Shown here: positions 16,603 to 25,405 of the stretch, piece after piece
Layout: every line of letters starts with the position of its first letter
Position numbering within the stretch: the first letter of the stretch is position 1
NCBI GenBank assembly: GCA_017746715.1
Contig: JAGHZQ010000024.1
Coordinates: forward strand, 1 to 64,000
From: Cyanobacteria bacterium SBLK
GTDB taxonomy: Bacteria; Cyanobacteriota; Cyanobacteriia; Cyanobacteriales; Spirulinaceae
Length of the DNA: 64,000 bases
Direction: 5' to 3'
Translations under genes and position numbers: made by a program
The notes under the pieces: model-generated
The model's database searches: none
Seen by the model: only the letters and a program-made list of their open reading frames with translations
Told to the model about the DNA's origin: nothing

Positions 16603-17706
16603 TTAAATCTCCCGCAGTCCCAAACCTAAAGCAACCCCCAATCCCGGACGCAGGACGTCGGGAATGTCCTCCTCGGTTTCTAGGGATAAAGACGAAACCG
16701 GATCGATTTGCGCGGTTGGCAGGCTCAAACGATTGGTGAAAAACTCGTCGAGTTGACCGATCCCTCCGCCGGGTCCTGCTAATAATAATTGCGCGACTTC
16801 CAATTCTCCACTTTGATTGAGATAAAAATCAATGGAGCGGCGCAACTCGTCGGCCAGTTCTCCCAACACGCGCAATAGAGCAGCCATTCCCGGATTGATT
16901 CCCGTGGCTCCGGTTCGCAAACCATCTACGGGGGTATTGGGAATTGTCATGCCTTGCAGCATTTCCGTATCGCGTTTGGTGGGCAAGTTCATGGCACGGG
17001 AGAGAGCGCTTTGCAATTGAAAGGTGCCGATGGGTACCGTGCGGGAAAATTGAGGAACGCCGTCCACAACAATCGCAATTTCGGTGCTTTCAAACTCGAT
17101 ATCCACCAATACGGCGGCTTCTTGAGGTCCGAATTGCCGCAATTGTTCGCGAATGGTGCGAATGAGGGCAAAACTATTAATATCGAGAACATCGATTTCC
17201 AAGCCAGCTTGTTGCATGGTATCGACATAGATATCCGTAACTTCCCGACGGGTGGCGACGAGTAAGACCTGCACTTTTTCGATGCCGTCTTCGTCTTCAA
17301 AAAAACCCAGCTTTTGGTAGTCCAAGTCTACTTCTTCCCTCGGATAGGGCAGATATAAACCCGCTTCGTGGTTGAGCACCATTTCCTTGAGTTCTTGATC
17401 GTCTAATTCGGCGGGAATGGGAATGATGCGAATGATCGCTTCGCGCATGGGGATGGCGGTGGCGACTTTCTTGGACTTGATATTGTTTTGATTGAGGGTT
17501 TCTTGGATTAACTCGGCAAGGGCAGGAGAATCGACAATCTGTCCGTCCTCAAAAATCCCTTCCGGGACTTCTTCGGTGATGTAGGTATCCAGTTTATAGG
17601 TTTGTCCTTGTTTTTTCAGTTGCACGACGTTAATGCGTTCCGGGGCAACTTCAAGGCCGATACCCTTACCGGATTTGGCAAAGAGACCTTTGAGCGAACT
17701 AAACAT
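16603..17706 (-). CDS. pilM: Type IV pilus assembly ATPase-like PilM
   Basis: An actin-like cytoplasmic protein of 367 residues, first in the pil operon. It binds the N-terminal peptide of PilN. Visible features are the opening I-G-L-E-V-A-P-E-R-I-N-V-V-Q-L, the A-V-L-V-D-I-E-F-E-S-T-E phosphate loop region and L-L-L-A-G-P-G-G-G-I near residue 305, corresponding to nucleotide-binding segments of the actin fold. A 500-base leader region upstream with a hairpin at 17811-17854 may hold the operon promoter. Confidence 0.94.
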   Translation of the reverse strand: MFSSLKGLFAKSGKGIGLEVAPERINVVQLKKQGQTYKLDTYITEEVPEGIFEDGQIVDSPALAELIQETLNQNNIKSKKVATAIPMREAIIRIIPIPAELDDQELKEMVLNHEAGLYLPYPREEVDLDYQKLGFFEDEDGIEKVQVLLVATRREVTDIYVDTMQQAGLEIDVLDINSFALIRTIREQLRQFGPQEAAVLVDIEFESTEIAIVVDGVPQFSRTVPIGTFQLQSALSRAMNLPTKRDTEMLQGMTIPNTPVDGLRTGATGINPGMAALLRVLGELADELRRSIDFYLNQSGELEVAQLLLAGPGGGIGQLDEFFTNRLSLPTAQIDPVSSLSLETEEDIPDVLRPGLGVALGLGLREI

Positions 17707-18220
17707 GGCATTAAACGGGAGTGGGGGATCGGTAAGTGGCTGGGAGTAACGGCGATCGCGACGAGGCTAATGGCATAACCCCCGCTCGGGTCGAGAGACC
17801 GTTAACAGTTTAACCCTATCGGGTCGATAGGCGAATCATCGCGATCGAGGGTTAGCGTTCCTCAAATCTAGCTTAGAATTTCCGTTCGCGAAAGATTGGC
17901 GTTCGATCGTGGTGTGTCATTTCAACGAACGAGGGACAACAATAAGCAAGTCGGATAAATCCATATCTTAGAGATTAATTTAGAAAAAAGTTAAGTCGGT
18001 CGGGTGCTGTTAACGACAGCGTAACGTACCAATTTTTAGACTTAAAAATAATTTGATTATTTGCAATAAATTCCTTCTAATATTTTGCTTGAGGAATATT
18101 ATTTTCCTCTGTCATCTATATCTCCTTAACTTAGCAAAATTTTCTTATTGATTGAGGTTAACACAAATATAATAGAATGCCCTATGTTTCTTTTTGTTCC
18201 TCTATATTTTCATCATGTTT
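17707..18220. other. 514-base gap upstream of pilM with nested hairpin
   Basis: No gene is seen. TAACCCT (17811-17817) pairs with AGGGTTA (17848-17854), and inside it CCTATCG (17815-17821) pairs with CGATAGG (17825-17831). The structures are alternatives that share bases. They sit about 105 bases before the pilM ATG and could be operator or leader elements. From about 17940 the sequence becomes AT-rich, matching the gene that follows. Confidence 0.5.
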
Positions 18221-18994
18221 TTAATCTATAGTCAATAAAATTGGTAATCTATCTTCTTCATTATAATTCAATTCTGGGAAATTTTTAGAATATAAAGCGA
18301 CAGATGGACCGCCATCAAGATTAATGACATTTAATATTTTGTCTGAAAAAATAGGTAAAGTTAGCAAATATTCTCCTAAATCATCCAAGGCAACGACTTC
18401 TTTTGTGATAATAAAATATTTTTGTTTATCATTAGTATACGCCAATAAAGCGCGTTTATACTCACCCAACCCGTTAATTGATTCCCGAATATACTTTTCT
18501 GCCAGTTTGTTGTTGTGTAAAATAAGAGGACCTGTCTGAAATTCAATATAATTATCCGATCTTAGAGGCTCAAATTCTTCAAGCGGGACAAATTCGATCG
18601 CTCCCGAGCTTGGATTATATCTGACAACATGAGATAATTGGGGGTCTTCTTTAATCGATGAATGATTCATTCCTAATATTGAAAGCCAGCCAGCGTGTTT
18701 TGCATTGAGGCGATCGCCTTCAAAAAAAGAACCATTCATAATGTAACGATACTCGAAATATTGAGCGACATCCTTTAATGGCAATACCTTTGTGGGGTGA
18801 TATATCAAATCAAATGTGCCAGAAAAAGCAACGATCGCAATTCCATATTTTTGCTCTGTATAAACTTCTATTTCATTATCTTGAAATTTTCGATTTACAA
18901 TTTCTGAGTTAGAATGAAATATTTGTAGAAATAGACAGGTTAATAAGATTATAAAACCACAGAAATAGCGTATTTTTTTATTTTTAAAAATCAT
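18221..18994 (-). CDS. Secreted phosphodiester glycosidase (NAGPA-like)
   Basis: This 257-residue protein belongs to the phosphodiester glycosidase (NAGPA/DUF2233) family, which cleaves sugar-1-phosphodiester bonds. Seen motifs are Y-I-M-N-G-S-F-F, F-Q-T-G-P-L-I-L and the C-terminal N-L-D-G-G-P-S-V-A-L. A single N-terminal hydrophobic segment (about 9-24) anchors or exports it. The gene and its flanks are clearly more AT-rich than their neighbours and poor in HIP1 sites, a sign of recent acquisition. The bacterial substrate is unknown; candidates are teichoic-acid-like or capsule phosphodiesters. It is not linked to other cell-envelope genes here. Confidence 0.82.
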   Translation of the reverse strand: MIFKNKKIRYFCGFIILLTCLFLQIFHSNSEIVNRKFQDNEIEVYTEQKYGIAIVAFSGTFDLIYHPTKVLPLKDVAQYFEYRYIMNGSFFEGDRLNAKHAGWLSILGMNHSSIKEDPQLSHVVRYNPSSGAIEFVPLEEFEPLRSDNYIEFQTGPLILHNNKLAEKYIRESINGLGEYKRALLAYTNDKQKYFIITKEVVALDDLGEYLLTLPIFSDKILNVINLDGGPSVALYSKNFPELNYNEEDRLPILLTID

Positions 18995-19162
18995 TGAAAT
19001 ATCCTCTCATAATCTATGATTTTTGGTAGAATCTTGATTAAAGTTCTTGAGAAATCAATGCGATTGTGCAAATCATATCCTCGATGACTATATTATTTGT
19101 CTCTACCATACAGGCTTCCTTAAGCTCATAAAAATTATCCTATGTTTTCAATATTAACATAA

Positions 19163-19192
19163 TGTAGGGACGTTGAATACACAGTCCCTACA
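19163..19192. repeat. TGTAGGGAC-type inverted repeat, copy 2 (30 bp)
   Basis: Perfect 9-bp arms, TGTAGGGAC (19163-19171) and GTCCCTACA (19184-19192), around a 12-base loop. It lies 17 bases beyond the dapL stop and could form the 3' end of that transcript. Confidence 0.85.
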
Positions 19193-19209
19193 GGTAAAAA
19201 ATGACCGAT

Positions 19210-20445
19210 TTAAACCTTCAATTTGTCCGCAATACGCTGCATGGCAACATTTACATTTTCCCGACTATTAAAAGCAGAAATACGGAAATAACCTTCTCCC
19301 GCAGCCCCAAAACCAGAACCTGGAGTTCCCACGACATATGCTTCTTTTAATAACTTATCAAAGAAATCCCAACTAGAAACCCCCGAGGGCGTTTGTACCC
19401 AAACATAAGGTGCATTAACCCCGCCATAAACCTGCAAACCCATTGCCGTTAATTTTTCCCGTACAATGGCAGCATTTTCTAAATAAAAATTGACTAAACC
19501 TTTAATTTGCGATTGTCCTGCGGGAGAATAAGCCGCCTCTGCTCCTCGTTGTACGATATAAGAAACGCCATTAAATTTGGTGGACTGACGGCGATTCCAG
19601 AGCTTGTGTAACTCTACCTCAGATCCATCTGAATCCTTCGCTTTAAGAGATTTTGGCACTACCGTAAACGCGCAGCGAGTCCCCGTAAATCCGGCATTTT
19701 TTGAGAACGAACGAAACTCGATCGCGCAATCTTTTGCCCCCTCAATTTCGTAGATAGAATGGGGGAGTTCCGGATCGGTAATAAAGGCTTCATAGGCAGC
19801 ATCAAAGAAAATAATCGCATCATTTTCTTTGGCATAATCTACCCATTTTTTCAACGTAGCTTTACTTGCCGTTGCTCCCGTGGGATTATTGGGAAAACAA
19901 AGATAAATTAAATCGACTTTTTCAGTGGGTAAATCGGGGGTAAAATTGTTTTCCGCCGTCATGGGAAGATAAATTAAACCTTCATATTTCCCCGAATCAT
20001 CAGCAGGTCCCGTATTCCCAACCATCACATTCGTATCGACATAAACGGGATAAACCGGATCCGTCACGGCGATCGCGTTATCTTTGCCAAAAATATCGAG
20101 AATATTCCCTGTATCGCATTTGGCTCCATCGGAAACGAAAATTTCCGATCCATCGATATCGCATCCCCTTGCTTGAAAGTCGCGGGCTGCAATTTTGTCC
20201 CTTAACCAAGCATAACCCTGTTCGGGACCGTACCCTTTGAATGTCGCGCGATCGCCCATATCTTCCACTGCTTTTATTATGGCAGTGCGGCAGGCTTCCG
20301 GTAAGGGTTCCGTGACATCGCCGATCCCCAGTTTAATAATGGGTGCATCGGGGTTAACTTCGGCAAATGCTTTTACTCGTCGGGCGATTTCCGGGAAGAG
20401 ATAACCGGCTTTAAGTTTGAGATAATTTTCGTTAACTGTTACCAT
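19210..20445 (-). CDS. dapL: LL-diaminopimelate aminotransferase
   Basis: The 411-residue PLP enzyme converts tetrahydrodipicolinate with glutamate directly to LL-diaminopimelate, the shortcut lysine and peptidoglycan precursor route used by cyanobacteria, plants and Chlamydia. The Schiff-base Lys249 lies in S-F-S-K-N-A-G-F, and the PLP-phosphate and substrate segments F-K-G-Y-G-P-E-Q-G and F-P-N-N-P-T-G-A are intact. Length is typical. It is divergent from the DMT transporter gene, with 94 bases between the starts. Confidence 0.97.
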   Translation of the reverse strand: MVTVNENYLKLKAGYLFPEIARRVKAFAEVNPDAPIIKLGIGDVTEPLPEACRTAIIKAVEDMGDRATFKGYGPEQGYAWLRDKIAARDFQARGCDIDGSEIFVSDGAKCDTGNILDIFGKDNAIAVTDPVYPVYVDTNVMVGNTGPADDSGKYEGLIYLPMTAENNFTPDLPTEKVDLIYLCFPNNPTGATASKATLKKWVDYAKENDAIIFFDAAYEAFITDPELPHSIYEIEGAKDCAIEFRSFSKNAGFTGTRCAFTVVPKSLKAKDSDGSEVELHKLWNRRQSTKFNGVSYIVQRGAEAAYSPAGQSQIKGLVNFYLENAAIVREKLTAMGLQVYGGVNAPYVWVQTPSGVSSWDFFDKLLKEAYVVGTPGSGFGAAGEGYFRISAFNSRENVNVAMQRIADKLKV

Positions 20446-20539
20446 TGCGGTTCGATCGTGACAAAGAAACCTTTAAATTGTCTCACATTCTCTGCCATTT
20501 CAATGAATAATAAGCAATGAATTATTTCTCTGGTTTAAA

Positions 20540-21418
20540 ATGTCCTCTCAACAACACGATCGCGATCGAGCGACTTTAATCGGTAGTACTGCGATTTTCA
20601 TGTGGTCTACCCTCGCCCTGTTAACGGCTTTAAGCGGCAATATACCGCCTTTTCAACTCACGGCGATGTCTTTTACCGTTGCTTTTGCGATCGCCGTTGT
20701 CTTTTGGGTCAAGCAAAAAATAAGTATTATTTCTGCTTTAAAATTACCGTTTAAAGTTTGGATATTGGGAATTTTTGGTTTATTTGGCTATCATTTTTTC
20801 TATTTCCTCGCCCTACAAAATGCTCCTGTTGTTGAGGCAAATTTAATCAATTACTTGTGGCCGTTATTAATTGTTTTATTGTCTGCATTTTTACCGGGAG
20901 AGCAATTAAAATGGTTTCATATTGTTGGCGCGATTGCGGGATTTATCGGTGCGGGTTTATTGGTGACAAAAGGAGAGTCTTTTTCTTTCGATCCGCAATA
21001 CGCGATCGGCTATTTAGCGGCATTAATTTGTGCCTTTACATGGTCGTGCTATTCTGTATTATCTCGTTTATTCGGTGCAATTCCTACCTATAGCGTCGGA
21101 GGTTTTTGCGGTGCAACCGCAATTTTAGCATGGATCTGTCACATTTTTTTTGAGCCGACCATTTTCCCAGCTAGAGCAGAATGGTTGGCAATTCTGGGTT
21201 TGGGTTTGGGTCCGGTGGGATTGGCTTTTTTTACATGGGATTACGGCGTCAAACAAGGAAATATTAAAATATTGGCTGCCTTGTCCTACAGCGTGCCTTT
21301 ATTTTCCACCGTACTATTGATTGTATTCGGATTAGCAGAACCCAGCATATCGGTAATTTTTGCTTGCTTGTTAATTTTTTGCGGTGCAGTTCTAGCAGCA
21401 AAAGATTATTTTAAATAA
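20540..21418 (+). CDS. DMT/EamA family exporter
   Basis: An integral membrane protein of 292 residues with about ten transmembrane helices in two EamA repeats. The first starts near residue 13 (G-S-T-A-I-F-M-W-S-T) and the second near 152. The pattern resembles the YddG-type amino acid exporters of the drug/metabolite transporter superfamily, but the substrate cannot be read from the sequence. It is divergent from dapL, which makes export of an amino acid a reasonable but unproven idea. Confidence 0.85.
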   Translation: MSSQQHDRDRATLIGSTAIFMWSTLALLTALSGNIPPFQLTAMSFTVAFAIAVVFWVKQKISIISALKLPFKVWILGIFGLFGYHFFYFLALQNAPVVEANLINYLWPLLIVLLSAFLPGEQLKWFHIVGAIAGFIGAGLLVTKGESFSFDPQYAIGYLAALICAFTWSCYSVLSRLFGAIPTYSVGGFCGATAILAWICHIFFEPTIFPARAEWLAILGLGLGPVGLAFFTWDYGVKQGNIKILAALSYSVPLFSTVLLIVFGLAEPSISVIFACLLIFCGAVLAAKDYFK

Positions 21419-21440
21419 TTCACTGACAACCGATCGCCAA

Positions 21441-22115
21441 TTACTCTTTTCCCAAGCGGTAGCCAACACCATATACGGTTTCAATGATTTTGCGATCGCC
21501 GCCTACAGAGACAATTTTTTGCCGCAAGTTATTAATATGAGTTTTAATTGTACCTTCTCCTGAAAGACTATCAATTTCCCAAAGTCTTTCGAGTAATTTT
21601 CTTCTCGTAAAAACTTGTTTGGGATATTCTAAAAAGCATTGTAACAACAAAAACTCTTTTGGTGTTAGTGTTAAATCTCGTCCGTTATAAGTTGCAATAT
21701 GAAGATGAGAATCGAGCTCGATTTGTCCGTAAGATAATGCCTGCGATCGCATCTCTGGAGGGCGACGTAAAAGGGCGCGAATGCGAGCGGCAAGTTCTTC
21801 AAGTTCAAAGGGTTTAATCAAATAATCGTCGGCTCCTGCATCCAAACCGATAATTTTATCGTTTAAAGTATCCCGTGCTGTAAGCATGAGAATAAAGCCT
21901 TTATATTTGACATTTCGCAACCGCTTGCACAAACGAATTCCATCGAGGCGAGGTAACATGATATCCAATAAAATCAAGTCGTATTCAACCATTTGAGCCC
22001 ATTCCCAACCCTCTATCCCATCCTCTGCCAAATCGACAACATAACCTTGATGGTGGAGTTCTTCTGCTAAGGGCTTGGCAATGCGATCGTCATCTTCTAC
22101 AAGTAAAATTTTCAC
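21441..22115 (-). CDS. OmpR-family response regulator
   Basis: A 224-residue two-domain transcription regulator. The receiver domain has the acidic pocket E-D-D, phosphoacceptor Asp51 (L-L-D-I-M-L-P), T-A-R and the Lys in L-I-K-P-F-E-L. The C-terminal winged helix (about 128-222) carries L-T-P-K-E-F-L-L-L and ends in Y-G-V-G-Y-R-L, as in OmpR/PhoB proteins. Translation starts with GTG at 22115. No sensor kinase gene adjoins, so its partner is elsewhere. It is convergent with the transporter gene, 22 bases apart. Confidence 0.93.
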   Translation of the reverse strand: MKILLVEDDDRIAKPLAEELHHQGYVVDLAEDGIEGWEWAQMVEYDLILLDIMLPRLDGIRLCKRLRNVKYKGFILMLTARDTLNDKIIGLDAGADDYLIKPFELEELAARIRALLRRPPEMRSQALSYGQIELDSHLHIATYNGRDLTLTPKEFLLLQCFLEYPKQVFTRRKLLERLWEIDSLSGEGTIKTHINNLRQKIVSVGGDRKIIETVYGVGYRLGKE

Positions 22116-22436
22116 GGGTCTTTTTACTGTATAATATTAATGATGTTAAGATATTTTTGCCGAAGAAATTGGGCAGATTCTCTTAGACACAACCGAAATT
22201 CGCCTAATGACCTTCGATTTAGCTTTTCATGCTCCCGATGTTCGTCAATATACAGAATTTGCCGTGGGTTGAGCGATCGCCACAAATATCCCCTCCAATG
22301 CCAACTCATTCCCCCCCGTTCCCGTATAATCGGTAAAGTTGTCAAAAAACGTTAAGAGCGGTCGGGCGATCGGGCAACCTCAACCCCATCCCAACCACAC
22401 CCATTTACCGAAGATAGCACCGAACACTGCCGATCT
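22116..22436. other. Divergent intergenic region, response regulator / ndhH
   Basis: The 321 bases hold the start regions of both genes. A TATAAT-like box on the plus strand at 22131-22136 (TATTAT on the minus strand) lies about 20 bases from the GTG of the regulator. No gene, repeat or riboswitch is recognised. Confidence 0.4.
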
Positions 22437-23621
22437 ATGCCACAGATAGAAACTAGAACCGAACCCATGGTTTTGAACATGGGACCTCACCATCCCTCGA
22501 TGCACGGCGTTTTGCGCTTGATCGTCACCCTAGACGGTGAAGACGTAATCGACTGCGAACCCGTGATCGGCTACCTCCATCGAGGGATGGAAAAAATTGC
22601 GGAAAGTCGCACTACAGTAATGTATGTCCCCTACGTGAGTCGCTGGGACTATGCAGCGGGAATGTTTAACGAAGCCATTACCGTGAATGCCCCCGAACAA
22701 TTGGCAAATATTGAAGTTCCCAAACGCGCTCAATACATTCGCGTTATCATGTTGGAGCTCAACCGCATTGCCAATCATTTACTCTGGTTGGGACCCTTCC
22801 TCGCCGACGTTGGGGCGCAAACGCCTTTCTTTTACATTTTCCGAGAACGGGAAATGATTTACGATCTTTGGGAAGCTGCTTCGGGATCTCGCTTGATCAA
22901 TAACAACTATTTCCGCGTCGGTGGCGTATCTGTCGATCTTCCTTACGGTTGGATTGATAAGTGCTTAGATTTTTGCGATTACTTCGATCCGGTTATTGAC
23001 GAATACGAAAAATTAATTACCAATAATCCCATTTTCCGCCGTCGCATTGAAGGAATCGGAACGATTACGCGGGAAGAAGCGATTAATTGGAGTTTGTCGG
23101 GTCCGATGTTACGAGCTTCTGGGGTAAAGTGGGACTTGCGCAAAGTTGACCATTACGAATGCTACGACGATTTTGATTGGGAAGTACAGTGGGAAACGGG
23201 AGGCGATTGTTTTGCCCGCTATATTGTTCGCATGCGAGAAATGCGCGAGTCAGTCAAGATTATTCGCCAAGCCTGTGCGGGAATTCCGGGAGGTCCTTAC
23301 GAAAACTTGGAAGCGAAACGCATAGCAGAAGGGAAAAAATCGGAATGGAATGGGTTTGATTATCAATATGTCGCCAAAAAAGTTGCGCCAACTTTTAAAA
23401 TTCCTGAAGGAGAACATTACGTTCGTCTAGAAAGCGGTAAAGGAGAACTAGGCGTTTTTATTATTGGCAATAATAATGTTTTCCCGTGGCGATTTAAGAT
23501 TCGCGCCCCGGATTTCAACAATTTACAAATTTTACCTCGTTTGCTGAAAGGGGTAAAGGTTGCCGATATTGTGGCAATTCTCGGTAGTATTGACGTGATT
23601 ATGGGATCGGTCGATCGCTAA
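22437..23621 (+). CDS. ndhH: NAD(P)H-quinone oxidoreductase subunit H
   Basis: The 394-residue 49-kDa-type subunit of the thylakoid NDH-1 complex, the part of the hydrophilic arm near the quinone site. It is used in respiration, cyclic electron flow around photosystem I and CO2 uptake. The start [13 protein letters not shown] (from residue 16), Y-L-H-R-G-M-E-K-I and [10 protein letters not shown] are diagnostic. The single-gene context is normal for cyanobacteria, where ndh genes are scattered. It is followed by an inverted-repeat element and a convergent gene. Confidence 0.97.
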   Translation: MPQIETRTEPMVLNMGPHHPSMHGVLRLIVTLDGEDVIDCEPVIGYLHRGMEKIAESRTTVMYVPYVSRWDYAAGMFNEAITVNAPEQLANIEVPKRAQYIRVIMLELNRIANHLLWLGPFLADVGAQTPFFYIFREREMIYDLWEAASGSRLINNNYFRVGGVSVDLPYGWIDKCLDFCDYFDPVIDEYEKLITNNPIFRRRIEGIGTITREEAINWSLSGPMLRASGVKWDLRKVDHYECYDDFDWEVQWETGGDCFARYIVRMREMRESVKIIRQACAGIPGGPYENLEAKRIAEGKKSEWNGFDYQYVAKKVAPTFKIPEGEHYVRLESGKGELGVFIIGNNNVFPWRFKIRAPDFNNLQILPRLLKGVKVADIVAILGSIDVIMGSVDR

Positions 23622-23622
23622 A

Positions 23623-23729
23623 TTGTAGGGACGTTCTCTTACTTGGTTGGATATGCTGTTCGCAAAGGGTTTCCGGAGGGAGTAGGAAGCCCCAGCATCC
23701 CCCAAGAGCCGCATGCTACGTCCCTACAA
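23623..23729. repeat. MITE-like element with 12-bp TTGTAGGGACGT ends
   Basis: TTGTAGGGACGT (23623-23634) and ACGTCCCTACAA (23718-23729) are perfect 12-bp terminal inverted repeats around 83 bases, giving a 107-bp element with no coding capacity. It fills almost the whole gap between the convergent stops of ndhH (23621) and the DUF4340 gene (23736). The ends match the short elements at 12212 and 19163. Confidence 0.85.
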
Positions 23730-23735
23730 CAATTT

Positions 23736-24314
23736 CTATTCCTCATCTTTTGTACTGGCTTGCCATTCTTCGAGTTCCCGTTCGAGGGCGTGTTTAAAAT
23801 CAATAGGGGCTAAAATAATTTCAAATTCTTCCGATTTGTTTTTATCGGGATTGACGCGAGCGTAAATAAATTTCCCATCAAAATTTTCTCCTCCCAATAC
23901 TAAAATATGAGGTTCGGAGCGCCCTTCGATGTCAACGGAAATTGTCGCTAGAGGTTCTTCCAAACCGTACTCTTTAAGTTCTCTAGAACGAGCGAGAATT
24001 AAACGATCGCGTTCTCCATCTACCAGTAAATCGAGCAAAAAAGAAACTGCCGGATCGCTTGCAGGAGTCTCTTCTGGCTTCTCCATCTGCCAAGGGGATG
24101 TTTCGTTATCTCCCTTAGTAAATTTTAAGAGTTCTTCGTCCTTCCGTTCGATGGTCAATCCAGTAATATCCTCTTGAGTAAAGTCAAAAATTTGTCGTTG
24201 TTTGGCTGCATTGACTTCCTGTTGAGATTTACCCGCCACTTCATAGAAATAGACAAAAGTTGTTAAAAATGAAGCCGTAATGACTAATCCCCAAGTGGTT
24301 TTTTGTAATTTCAT
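23736..24314 (-). CDS. DUF4340 domain protein, membrane-anchored
   Basis: A 192-residue protein with one N-terminal transmembrane helix (about 8-26, W-G-L-V-I-T-A-S-F-L) followed by a soluble DUF4340-type domain containing the usual pattern I-F-D-F-x-x-E-D-I-x-x-L-x-I, W-Q-M-E-K-P and a Y-G-L-E-E-P motif. In other bacteria such proteins are encoded with ABC-type gliding transporter genes; none is present here. Function unknown. It reads away from ycf35, 41 bases downstream of it on the same strand, so both may form one transcript. Confidence 0.8.
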   Translation of the reverse strand: MKLQKTTWGLVITASFLTTFVYFYEVAGKSQQEVNAAKQRQIFDFTQEDITGLTIERKDEELLKFTKGDNETSPWQMEKPEETPASDPAVSFLLDLLVDGERDRLILARSRELKEYGLEEPLATISVDIEGRSEPHILVLGGENFDGKFIYARVNPDKNKSEEFEIILAPIDFKHALERELEEWQASTKDEE

Positions 24315-24355
24315 TTAAAGTTGCTCCAATTCAAAATTAGGAATTTTGAATTCTT

Positions 24356-24730
24356 TCACATCCATCGTCCAACGACAACGCGTACCGTACCATCCGTAAG
24401 AGTTTCTTGTTCTTCTAAGTTAAACCCTTGTTCTTGAACGGTAGCCAGTAAAGTTTTGTGAGCATATTTTTGCACAATGGAATTGACAAACTGCTGGCGA
24501 TCGAGATTGACTCCCCAAAAATCAGCGACGATCTCATAGGTTTCTCCATTCTGACGAAATCCGATATCGTAATGATTGGAGCGGCGAATAACATAATCGG
24601 CAGTGATGGTTTTGCCTTTATATCCTCGGATTTCTGCGTTGCATTCAACCGCGTATCCTAATTCCTGCAAGACATCGTTGAGGATCTCGCCGCTTTTGAT
24701 TTGAACCTTAATCGTGCTGAAATGAGACAT
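24356..24730 (-). CDS. ycf35: Ycf35 / DUF1257 protein
   Basis: The 124-residue protein is the conserved Ycf35 family of cyanobacteria and red-algal plastids (DUF1257). It starts M-S-H-F-S-T-I-K-V-Q-I and ends with a short beta-rich segment V-R-V-V-V-G-R-W. The central Y-D-I-G-F-R-Q and Q-K-Y-A-H are typical. Function is not established; in other genomes it lies near AAA ATPase or ferredoxin genes. Confidence 0.85.
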   Translation of the reverse strand: MSHFSTIKVQIKSGEILNDVLQELGYAVECNAEIRGYKGKTITADYVIRRSNHYDIGFRQNGETYEIVADFWGVNLDRQQFVNSIVQKYAHKTLLATVQEQGFNLEEQETLTDGTVRVVVGRWM

Positions 24731-24947
24731 GGCAATTCTCGGCTGATGAAGATGGACGGAACATTTAATCTACACCATAACGCAAAACCCGGTGCAAGAA
24801 AATCCCGATTGCGACGATCTCATTTCCTACCCACCCCAGTAAAATGCGCGATCGCTATTGATTGGGAAATCTTGGCTTGAAGCCGAGACTTCTCGCGAGT
24901 TCTGTTAAAATACCGATAAATTCCGGGAGAATAAATTTTTATTTCTT

Positions 24948-25391
24948 ATGTCATCTGCTAATCCACCTCTACCCCCTAATTTAAGTCGCATTGTCGAGCG
25001 ATTCAAACGGCGTACCGATCCCAAACAACGCTATCGGCAATTACTTGCCTATGCCGGTAAGTTAGAAGCGATGTCAGAAGCAGGGAAAGTTCCTGCAAAT
25101 AAAGTATCGGGATGCGTCTCGCAGGTTTATATTACCGCCAATTTAGAAGATGGGAAAGTCATCTATCAAGGAGACTCGGATGCACAATTGGTGAAAGGAT
25201 TAGTGGCACTGTTAATCGAAGGATTAAATGGTTTAACTCCAGAGGAAATTCTTCAAGTTACTCCCGATTTCATTGAAGAAACGGGTTTAAAAATGAGTCT
25301 GACTCCTTCTCGTTCTAATGGATTTTATAATATTTTTCAAATGATGAAAAAGAAAGCGTTAGGATTTCAACTGGCCTCAACCGAATCCTAA
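24948..25391 (+). CDS. sufE: Cysteine desulfuration protein SufE
   Basis: The 147-residue sulfur acceptor takes persulfide from the cysteine desulfurase SufS for iron-sulfur cluster assembly. The acceptor is Cys56 in K-V-S-G-C-V-S-Q-V. Q-R-Y-R-Q-L-L-A-Y-A and the C-terminal G-F-Y-N-I are family features. Length is typical. It converges with the RDD gene, with only 14 bases between the stops. Confidence 0.95.
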   Translation: MSSANPPLPPNLSRIVERFKRRTDPKQRYRQLLAYAGKLEAMSEAGKVPANKVSGCVSQVYITANLEDGKVIYQGDSDAQLVKGLVALLIEGLNGLTPEEILQVTPDFIEETGLKMSLTPSRSNGFYNIFQMMKKKALGFQLASTES

Positions 25392-25405
25392 AGCGATCGT
25401 GCGAT

